Shown here in pieces: positions 30,996-42,900 of a stretch of DNA of 64,000 bases. Under the pieces are notes generated by a model. That model worked only from the letters and a program-made list of their open reading frames with translations, did no database searches and was not told the origin of the DNA. The stretch spans positions 9,849,971 through 9,913,970 of the forward strand of contig OX336338.1 in the NCBI GenBank assembly GCA_946902875.1, written 5' to 3'. A program made the translations under genes and the position numbers. The DNA comes from Nematopogon swammerdamellus (taxonomy: Eukaryota; Arthropoda; Insecta; Lepidoptera; Adelidae). The first letter of the stretch is position 1, and every line of letters begins with the position of its first letter.

Positions 30996-33900
30996 CTATA
31001 TGCCTAGAATGCTATTATCATTGTTATCTCTGTCACTCTCTGCTTGGGGTGTCTCCCTCTTGAATTGCACCCCAGAGGGTCCGGGCTGCGGCTCGAGAGG
31101 TTCAAGTGGATCAAGAGACGGCAGACTCGAAAATGTTTCCTCACGCCTCAGGAGTAACATCCTCAACTGCGACTCGGGTTCCGACTCGGGCCCCGCCTCG
31201 GGCGCCGACTTGGGCGCCAGCTTCTCCCTTTTCTTGGACACAATCTGAGCCACCGACTTGGGCACCTTCTTGGTCACCGACTTAGGCGCAGACTTGAGCG
31301 CCAACTTGGATGACGACCTGGTCACTGGCTTCAACTTCGTCTGTGGCGTTGACACCTCATCCACAGCGACTGTAAACAAAAGTGTTAATAAAACTGCGAT
31401 TGATCATAATTATTGTAACAGGTGATACACATAATTTAATTACGAACACGGCCAATCTAAAATACATAATATAAATAATAAATAAAAATTCAATGCTGTT
31501 CATTGGTAAGTGTATCGCTTCAGAACCACTGGACTTTTTTTTATATAATGTTTACGGTATATAAATTAGCCCGCATTTTTTTTGTATTTTCGTAATAGTC
31601 CGAATAAGGTTTTTCGGGAGTTTGAGCTCTGAGCAAAAAGTCAGGTGAAGCCATTCAGATTCACCTGAATTTTTGGTCAGAGCTCTGCATAAGCTAGTTA
31701 TAAATAAATTATTATTACCTACGTATGCTAGTATATACTGCTCTGGGCTTCTCTCGTGAGAAATTTGAATCAGAAAATATGTTTCTGTTAGCTACATCTG
31801 TAAAATTGCCCGTCTACAGGTGGCCACGGCGACATATTCAAGAGTAACAAACAAGACAGACACCATTTTAATTTTTATAACATACGTACCTACATACATA
31901 CCACACGCTGTATCCCGACAATAAGGGTAAGCAGAGTAATCAGTGTCGTGCTGCAAGTACTCTTGGAAATTACAGCACTACACCGACTATTTTAGCAAAC
32001 ACATTTAGCAAAGTATTAGGACAAGATAACTATCAAGCAGCAAGTAAGGCACGAAGATCCACCTGCTGCATGACTCGGTGGAAGGACCGTGCCAAGGTGA
32101 GAGGTGGCTAGCCTGTATTATATTTTATAACAGTAGATAGAAAATCAAAATACTCACTAATATCTTCATCAGACGACGATAAGTTGACACATTCGTTATG
32201 AAGTAAATGTTTGAGTTTCTTTGTAATCCTATGGTGTCTCCTGGCATGCTTTATTTTTTGTTGTTGGCGTGGTTCAAGAGATTCATCAGATTCATGTTCA
32301 GACGAGGGCGGAGTTGGACTCATTGGTCTGTTCAATCGTTCGTACCACAGTTTCCTGATTTGCTTTATGCCGAGCTGATCACTGAAATTTACAATATATA
32401 GAAACACACATTTTAACGAACGGTTCTCAAGGTAATTTTGAGCAAAAATCCTAAATGTTTTTGAAATTTTAAAACTGTTCCTATAATAGTAATTATTCAT
32501 TGAGATATAAACTAATTCAGTTTTCACATGCAAAACTTTCAAGTCGTGTAAATAGGCGCTATTTATTGTTAACTTTTCCACGTGTGAGGGAGAGAGCACA
32601 CTTAATCCACTCGCTTATCCCGGGCCGGCGCGGGTTCTGGCGTCACCTTTCCTACATAGCACTCACACTGTTTCTTTTTCACTTAAATCTTGACGGTTCA
32701 CAAGTGGGTTATTGTTGCATGGAAAAAACGTCACGGTAAAGTGGGAAGAAAAGAAGTTAAGTTTTTCTTCCAAATGACCTCAGGAATCTTTGGGTAAAAT
32801 TCATCAGGTATGCCTTTTTACATCCTGTATGTATAAGCACTCTAAGTATTTTCCATAACACAGATGATCCCAAGTTAAGTTCCACTTAAACAGTAACTCT
32901 TAAGGATTCTCCATAACACAGAGGATTCTAAGTTAAGTCGCAATTAAACAATTAATACCTACATCTTAATTAGTGTAGTGTGTAGCCCACTGGGGCAGGT
33001 TTCAAAGCATTGAGGTCTGTTTGCCTATCTATACAGCATGTACAAATAACAGTTTTAAAAACATATAAAACTTGCATACTCATCAATATTTCTGTGGGTG
33101 TGTCCTACATGCATAGATGCAATGGATTCTTTGATCGCCAACTTGTCGGCGAGGGCCTTGTCATCTCTCTTCTTCTTTTTCTGAAGGCGTCTTTCTGAAA
33201 TCAATAACAGAATATTAATCTATCAATATTATGTCACAATATCCAATAATGTCCACAATATATGTGGTGCCCGCAGTAGCACCATCAGAAATAATTGTTC
33301 TCTATGGGGTCAAGCAGAGAAAAATCAAATATAAGGCGGCGTCCAGATATGTTCTTTTACCCGTAGGTACAGGTACCTCCGTTTCGTAAGTCGAGAGTCA
33401 TTGAACACACTGAAAATAGCCCGTAATATCTCCATATCGTGACCGTGATCATGTTCATTTCTGCACCAAGTACCGTCCGACCATATCGTCAACTGCAAAA
33501 GTTTATGAGAATTTGGCTATTTCTTGCACCTGGTTCATTTTATTATTCAATGCACGGTGTTGCAGTTGCCCCCGTAATATTTTTAACTGACATAAGGGGG
33601 TTATTCTATATGTGAAACTTAACAACTTCTGTGGCGAAAACATTTTTTTTTTAACAAAAAAAAAATTTTTTTTCATACAAATTTTAAATGCCTCAAATGT
33701 ATTGAGGAAAATATTTTTTTTTTCTTCAAATTAAAAAGTCGTACAACAAACGTTGTTCTATTTCACGTACAGAATCACCCCCTTTCGGGTTTTACGGTTG
33801 GGGGTGCAACACCGTGTATTTTAAAGAATTTATTATATTTAAACGATTTTGGAGTAGTGACGGATGGCAAGACTCGCACGAGTGACGAACACGTCCAGAC

Positions 33901-36900
33901 TGGCGCATACGCTGTATCGTACAATATACCGAATGGCGCCCAAACTAGCGTTCTTGGATCGCGAAGCGGGTACGGAATGAGCAAAAGAACTCTGGATGCA
34001 GGTAAAGAGTACACATAAGTAAAAAATTAAGAGAAAAGTGTAAAATAAAGCAAAAAATTAAAACATTGTATAAAATAAAAAATTGCTGGTACTAACAGAT
34101 AAAAATAAAAATAGACATAAGTGTTATGATTTTGAGTAAAAATAGATAAATATCATCACAATTCTTAAATTTGAAAATTATATGAAAGGTGTACCGGCCG
34201 TGACGTCAATCTCCTTTTTTATTATATCAATTTTCGAGGATTTCATCGAGTTGCAGAAGTTCACTGCAAAGTCATCATCCACATGTACCAATAATTTTTC
34301 CATTCCAGGGTTTTCCTTGATGTATTTGCTATCTGCAAGTTTATGGTAAAATGTTAATTAAGCATGGTGAAAACGACAAATGCAAATACAATATTGGTGA
34401 AAGCTGAAATATCTAAATTAAAATCAGCTCAAATAAGTAACAAGTAAAGATTGTTTAGAGACCTCAGGTCAAGTTTTCTTAAGTCTACTCACTTGCAATT
34501 ACTTTCTTTTTGGCGGCGTACTTCTTTAGCAACTTATCCATTTTGAACATTGTACATAATGTATTTTGAGTCGTTTCTTTCAATGCATCATCAAATTGAA
34601 GAGGCTGGTTGTCTACGGACAAAGCAAACATTTACATAATTACATAAAAAAAACCATAAGAAATATATTAATAAAATCATTGTTATTTAGATTTGAAAGA
34701 CCATCCGCCAGGTGGGACGACGACATAAAGTACGTCGGCGGAAGGCAGTGGTACCGTAGTACCGCTGAGGGTCTGGAGGACTGGAGGAAAATTGGAGAGG
34801 TTTATGTCCAGCACTAGACGCTTACACGCTGACTGACTGACATTGTTTTGTTTATTTATTCTCTCACAATACTGAATAAACAAAATAAAAAATGACGGTT
34901 TGCTGCGCGAATGATCGATCTCCAATAAATAAAACTTTAGTTTCAAATAATATTTCATTTCAGGTGGATATACAAATTGATACCTATTTCTCCCGGCGGT
35001 GCTGTCTCCACCTGCAGCGCGGGCGCAGGAGTCTCGTGGTGTTCTACGAGAAAGCACAAAACATCATTCACATCATCATCATCATCATCATCATCAGCCT
35101 GTATCGGTCCACTGCTGGACGTAGGCCTCTCCCAAGGCACGCCACCACACGTGGTCTTCCCCTCTCCTCATCCATCCACTCCCGGCTACCTTTTTTAGGT
35201 CATCTGTCCACCTAGTCATTCACATAATACACTTAATCCTTTACACATAAAAGAAGAAGTCAAGAACAAGTCAGAAAAAAAAATTTATAAAAAAAAATTC
35301 AAGGGCGTGACAGACTCACGCACCCAGGTTCTTTAACTGTCGTTCAATGAAATATCATTAACGGGTGACTAGCATAATATGAGCACATATGTTTGTTTTC
35401 ATTTGAATCTATCTCTGTCTAAGCCACAGCTGCTTCCGATGGGTAAAAGAGCTGTCTCCGTGACACCGCCTTCCACGTCAATATTGGTGAAAATTTATGC
35501 CATCAACGGCAGCCAAATCTCGCGTTGTAGGGACTGTCAAGCGCGAGCACTAAGGTAAGGCAAATTTACTTAGCAATGAAAGTGAAGAGTTTACCAAGTC
35601 TCAGTGTATGTTTATTCAACAGCTCATACGGTCTGTTGGAGTATGTCAACCGGATTTGTCCTCGTATCCACAATGAGCCCATACAGTACAGCACATCGTG
35701 GTGTTGGCGCCAGCGAGCCTGCCAAAAGCAATATCAATTTTCAATTCAGTAGATCACCAGTACGATCGCCTAGATAATACATGGTGTATACCTAAAGATG
35801 TACCGATGGACCTTTCCCCAGCATATTCCTTTGGAGACGAAAATATAAATGATTTTTAGGTTTCCGTATCCCGTACGGAAGCCTATTACTAAGCCTACGC
35901 TGTCTGTCTGTCTGTCTGCCCCTCCGTCTGTACGTCCGTCTGTCTGTCCGAGGCCTGTATCTCTTGAACCCTAATAGGTAGCCCAATGAAATTTTCACAG
36001 AATATGTGTTATTATGGCCAATATAACAACAAATAATAAAAATAAGAAAAAGTTAAAAATTCACAGGGTTTCCCATAGAAGAATCCAAAAAGTGTATCTA
36101 GTGTGCCATCTACTAAATAGATTATGAAGCATTTTAACTAATCATGACAAACTAATATGAAGCATTTCATAACACGCCATCTAGATGGCGTGAGTGGCGC
36201 TAGCCATGACATGGCGATACGGAAACCTCGGTGGTTATGCAGTTACTGTCTTTGAGGGGGTTGAGGGATCGAACTTCTAACGTGCGTATAAAAAATATTC
36301 ACTTGAGCAAAACAATTCTATCTACATTTTTTTATACAAATGTCTAACTTTAGATTTCTAATCACAAATTTTTCTCAATCCCACTTTTTTAACATTATTT
36401 TATTCTCAATGGCATAATGATTTTTTGGCAAATTGTACATAATATATATTGTTTGTTAAGTTTAATACAATCTTTTAAAGTTGATTTAACTGTTTACTCA
36501 CCTCCTTTTCCATATCTCTCCAATAATTTAAGTCGCTTGGAGTGAACGGGATGCCAATTGCGTTTTCTCCTAAGGGATGTGTGTTCACCAGAGTATACAA
36601 CAGGAATATTACTGCTGCGCGCTTCTGCAAAACACAGGCATTTACTACAAACTCATATCCAGGTGTGCAAGGCACGAAACTAAATACAGCATTCAGAAAC
36701 ATAATTATACACCTTCTTTATACTTTAGTCCGTATTTTTTAAGACGAAGGAAGGTGACATTTGACTGACATTAGAAGGTTGCACACTTTACACAGCTAGT
36801 GTTTGCAGCTGTTAAAAATACTATTGGCTTTTATCGATTGAAAATAACCTTTAGTGTTAATTATATATAATGCAACTTAAGTCCTGACATTAAATAAAGT

Positions 36901-39900
36901 GAAACAAAAATATTTTCTTTCTGGTATCACTATGCAAACCACAGATAACTAGTATATGTACATACACACGACACACCTTCACACATGCGCTACCGGTGGT
37001 GCTTCCAACTTAGCTTTTTCAAGGTAGATTTATCTAAGTATTTTTCAATTTATTCCACAATTATATAATATTCGAGTTTATAGCATTTCATTAGTTAATC
37101 AAGGGATAAAATAGTATCGATAACAAATACAGACTACCTAAAATTTGCCGTAAACTGGCAACACTCTGAACTTCACTTTCCTCACCAAAAAACACACTAT
37201 AGGGACTTAGCTGAAACTATAGAGGGCAGCACTTGGCGGTACAGTCAGTGGCATAAAAAGTAACTAAACTACGCTAGGAATGGTGTATTGTGTACTTACT
37301 ACTACTTACTTGTGTACTTACAGTTCCATGGGAAAGTAACATACCGAAGGACCACAACATCAAACTTAACAAGTACTGCAACTTAGTAGACCGGATTGTG
37401 AGAAACGGATTCAAGACTGATCTCTTCGCTGTGGAAGTCGGAGCAAGGGGACTACCAGCGAAGTCGCTCTACAGTCTCTTCAAGAATCTAGGGCTCCCAA
37501 GATCGACGCTAAGCTCATATATGGAGAGAGCTTCGAAAACGTCACTGGAAGCATCCTACAGAATATGGATAGGTAGAGAGAGGGAGGTCGAGAGCGGGAC
37601 TGGTGGTTTCCCCGCGTCCTAGTCAACGCAGACTAGCTGACGAGGGCTTGACGCGAGCCGAAACGTGAAGCATGCGCGGGAAATTTAGAGTGGCCACTCG
37701 CTAGTCCCCGCCTCGATTAACACCCTCGTCTACTGCCGATGGGCACATGAGAAGCATGACCAGATGCCTTCTGAAATCTGTACCACAATATTAAGACCGG
37801 ATATACTCATATTCACAAAAGCGACAAAGCATATGTAGTACTTGTTGAACTTACAGTTCCATGGGAAAGCAACATACCGAAGGACCACAACATCAAACCT
37901 AACAAGTACTGCAACCTAGTAGACCGGATTGTGAGAAACAGATTCAAGACTGATCTCTTCGCTGTGGAAGTCGGAGCAAAAGGACTACCAGCGAATTCGT
38001 CCACAGTCTCTCCAAGAATCTAGGGCTGCCAAGATCGACGCTAAGCTCATACATGGAGAGAGCTTCGTAAACGTCACTGGAAGCATCCTACAGAATATGG
38101 ATAGGTAGAGAGAGGGAGGTCGAGAGCGGGACTGGTGTTTCCCCGCGTCCTAGTCAACGCAGACTAGCTGACGAGGGCTTGAAGCGAGCCGAAACGTGAA
38201 GCATGCGCGGGAAATTTAGAGTGGCCACTCGCTAGTCCCGGCCTCGATTAATACCCTCCTCTACTGCCGATGGGCCCGGATATGTTCGGTGAAGCCATCG
38301 TAAGCTTAGATCCACACCTTCAAAGAGGTTGAATGTTGTCACTCTACGATTGTGGTACTGAGTACTGTCAAATGCTGTCACCGCCAACTTACAGTTGACA
38401 CCTACCTTACTGCCTAGGCCCTAGGCCGCTTCGTATTTATGACACCAGATGGAATTTTTTTGGCCTGCTCCATTTCATGAACTTTCACAAATGGAGAGTA
38501 TTGTTTAGTTGTGAACATAAAAAAATTGTACTTTAAAATGTTTTATTCCCATTCAGCTTGCTTGCTTTATATATATTTTTTAGAAATATTACTGTTAAAT
38601 AAAGGTAAATAATTTTAAATATTTGTTATTGTCAAAAATACAGAAGAATGATTCAATTTACAAGATTAAATTATTAATGTACCTACATAGATACCTATTA
38701 CCTACCCTGTAGTTCATGAAAGGTTTCTGCCAATACAATGTGATTGTATAGAAGACCTCCTCTATCAGCTCGGGCAACTTCACACATGAAGGAACATCTC
38801 TGTGAACAAAATTATTTCCTCTCTGAGTACATTAGTAAACATATTAGTTAATATTTGGCCTCAGTATGTTGAAAGATATGGAATGTGGAAGTACATTGTA
38901 TAGTATAGTAGGCGGAATTGAGAATTAAGCTACTAGATAACAGTACCGATAGAAGTTTAGGCTTTCGCGACAGCAGAATTCTAATTGGGCTAGTAGAACT
39001 GGGAAAAAAGCTCTAAGACAAGTTTATTCATATTTCATATTTCAGCAGCGGGTGGCCGAGTGGTTTGGGCATTGGCTTCTGATGCGAGAGGTCCGGGGTT
39101 CGAATCCGGTCGGCGATTTGACGGACGGCGACCAATGAGTTTTTTCTGACGAAAGAATTTACGTGCATACCTACACCTGCTGCTTCACCGTTCGGAACCG
39201 GTGTAAAACTGTAGGTCCCTTCCCTTGCCCCTTACTATGTGGTAGGCTCAAATTGTAGCCGACTGGGTTGGTACCACCGTACTGGATGTAAGATGGCCGC
39301 ATAGCAGCCTCGGTTGTGTTCTCCTCTAGTCCAGTATAGCCAGCAATCCAGGGAGGTATCCAGTAATGCACCTACCTTCTCGGAAGTAATATTGGCTGAT
39401 CGGAGCATGCGCTTTGGCCCCTCCGACCCAGCCACCCATACCAGATTACATAAAAAAAAAAGATACTCACATAAACAGTTGGTTGAATTCGGTGTCCGTC
39501 CATATCACTTTCATATCACCAAATTTCACCCTCTTCTTTTGGGACGCCTTAGCGAGAATGATCTGGCAGTCGGCATCGACTCTAGCCAACATACTTGACA
39601 ATATTTGCAACTTCTGCTCCGCTGAGAGCGGCTGAACCTCTGGTCAACATTATAACATTCAATATTAGAAGCAGAAACACTTTACTACGCAACAATCGAG
39701 CACCGAGAGTTAAGAAAAAATATATTCGTTGCACCAACACTAAAAGCCAATTTAGAGTGGATTAAACGGATTTAAAGTTAAATGAGGTCCGAACCCCTGA
39801 TGGAAGAATGTAAAATTCTGACTAATTTTTTTTTTTTTTTTTATGGGTGCTTCTGCCCTACCCTGGCTTTTGACTGACTTCGGCCATGTGACTACTGTTT

Positions 39901-42900
39901 GTGTTAGCAGTCGTTCGCTATTGAAAAACTATAGATTCAGTGGAGCGGCAACGCCGCACGGGCGAGGTGGTCAATGCTGCTGTCTGCCGAGTCGTGTCGT
40001 GTTGCATCAGTCAGGCGCATATCTCTATTGATTGCGGAGATGCGGCGCCAATGCTAAAGCGGAGGCGGAATGCTAAAGTGGTATCACATGGGAGTCAAGT
40101 GTAGGAGTGAGAGTTTATACTGGGGAGCCGATATAGGGGGAGGGGCGGGGAACGAGGGGGTGCGGGAGGGATATTGATTTAGCCCCCCTCCCCCCTCTGC
40201 CGGACGGGAGAGGGGAAACGATGAGGGTTGTTTTTTGTATATTGAAAATATTATAATGGGGAGTGACATAAGAGGGGAGCAGAGGGGGGAGAGGGAGGGA
40301 GGAGGCAGGGGGACCGCCTGGTTGAATGTTTCGGTGGTTAAAAAAATTAACCCTAACCTAATGTTGAGGCGGTTCATGTCGTTTTTGCATACATTTCTAA
40401 TGAAAATCAATGTTTAGGTGTTTAAGAAAAAATTTGAAGTTTTCATTTTGTATGAAAAATTAATTTTAAATGGAAAATCTGTTTCTTTATGTTTTTTTCC
40501 CCCCCAAACTACAAGTTTCCGGCAAACAATTATTTCACTAAAATTAGTCTTTTAACTCAGCCTACACATTAAGCTTACCAGCAATTTGCGACCTCGTCTC
40601 CCCAGTATAAAGCAGGGACGTATATAAGGGGGGGGTTTAGGGGGTCCGGACCCCCCCCCCCCCCCCCCCCTTCGACAATCAGTTTACACTAGATATAATT
40701 AAATTTTCAAACTCCATCCTATTAGTCCAGTCGACATGGCGAAAAAAGGTGGGGTAGCTGGAAAGTATTCCGAAGTTAATGAAACTTTTACAGATTGTTT
40801 GGGGTTACACTAGGAATACTATCTTAAGTTTTCGACCTCGAGGACCCTGTGCTAACTTAGGGGTGGGCAAAAACTAAAAAAAAATCAGACTTTTTTCCGC
40901 TTTTCGCTTATAGGTATCTCTTAAACTACGGATATTTTGTGGACCACATTGCATAAAAAAGTTCGAGAGCATTAAATTTCCTATAATTGTGTTGTTGAAC
41001 CAGATTTTCAGACCCAATATTAACGGAGATACAGCCGATCAAAGTTAGACAAAGTTTCTTAAAATTTAAAAAATAGCGGAAAAGCGAAGGTTTTGACCCT
41101 ATAACCATCATTTCGATGTTAAACTATGTTGATCACCAGACATCGGAATCCGCGGGGCACGAATACGACCTTGTTAGGGATTGACTACGGCGATCAATAA
41201 ACAATCGACACTGTTATCGATACTCATATTTATTTGTTTATTGTATTTTATTCATGTCATATTTCAGACCTGAATACTTATATACCTACAGTACTTATAT
41301 AAACATGTATACTTTATGTTAACGATTAAGTAAATATAATACATATTTATATAAGGTCTTTCAAAATTAGTTCATAGTACGCTAAAGGGGGGTTCTGTAT
41401 CATATAGGGAGTAAAACCTATATAAAAATGTTGGACCTTGGGCTTTTTTTAAGAAAAAAAAAATGTTATGTAGGTATTTAAATAAAAAAATAGGTGGTTG
41501 ATTTTTATAACCTAATCGATTCAGTTTCATAACAGTAACAAAAAAGTCTTCATGGCCATTATGATGTAACACGTGTAAGTTGGTAAAAAAAATTAAATTC
41601 TTTCTATTCCATACTAATAAAACTAAAATTGTGGTTTTTCACAATTTCTGAAAGAAAGAGATATACGTGTTCGAAGACTTTTTTGTTCCTAGCACGAAAC
41701 CGAAACGATTAAGAAAAAATTTTTTTTACGCTTAACATTATAAAAAAAAAATTTTGTAAAAAAAAAATTCTTTGTTCTTCAAAGTGATCTATTTCCGATA
41801 CAGAACCCCCCCTTAGCTTACTATGAACTAATTTTGTAAGACCTATTTTTTTGGACCTAGGCCTTTTTTTTATGTAAAATATTTTTTATGTGTGTTTAAA
41901 TAAAAAAATAGGTGGTTGATTTTTATAGCCTAATCGATTCAGTTTCATAAAAGTAACAAAAAAGTCTTCAATATCATTATGATGTAACACGTGTAAGTTG
42001 GTAAAAAAAATCTAATTCTTTCTATTCCATACTAATAAAACTAATATTGTGGTTTGAACAGATTTGTATTGTACCTACAAAGTAAATACAACATTTGTTT
42101 ATTATATCTTATTTTCTATAGAAATACTCTTAGTTTTAATAATCAACATTATTTCATATTATTCTAAAATAACGATCGATTTTCGATATTTGTGGATACA
42201 TTGTCCCATCACTAAACAACCTTGAATCATTCGTGCCCCGCGGATTCCGATGTATGTTGATCACTCATCAATATCAACGTCTTGAAAAAACTAATAGTAA
42301 AACCTAATAGGAAAGTAATAATATTAAAAATATCCATCGATATGCCGATCGATTGATCGATCGTTGCGCCCATAGTCGTATCGGCGAAGAGCCTTGACGA
42401 ACACCTTGAGAGGCTCTCGCTGAGTGGTTGGGTCAAGGATCAGATCCAGAAGGCAGCCCTGCTCGACACTGCGCGCATAGTCCGGAGGTTTCTCTCTTTG
42501 GGACCCGAACATCGGTAGCCTGGATCCGCCCCGCTGCCAGTGGTGGAACTCCGTTTGTTTTTACATAAATTTTAGATTTTAATTTTTAGTTTATATAAAT
42601 CAGTGGCATCGGGGTCTTTAAAAATCGCCAACATCTCTGAAAGGCTAGGGTTCTTGCTATACATCTGCAACACCTTCTTTTTTCCAGTACCAAATGGTGC
42701 TGAGATGGTGTCACACCCACTTATCGCATGCAGGAAAAGAATATCCTGTGGATCGTACTTGAACGAGTGAGATGAATACAGTACAGTTGGGCTGTGAACC
42801 TTTCCACTCTTCTATAACTAAATGTTCTTTTTGGAAGAACCCAAAGCAGCGAGAAGCAACAGAAGATCTATGTCTTCCCTGTTATGACGACACTATCATA

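Noticed and set aside
39044..39115. Functional tRNA gene with A and B boxes
   Set aside because: The 72-bp head continues into a SINE body with a poly(A) tail, and other copies exist at 54821 and elsewhere.
40115..40320. G-quadruplex regulatory element
   Set aside because: G-rich and C-rich tracts are present but lie in repeat-dense intron DNA with no positional link to a promoter; not enough to claim function.
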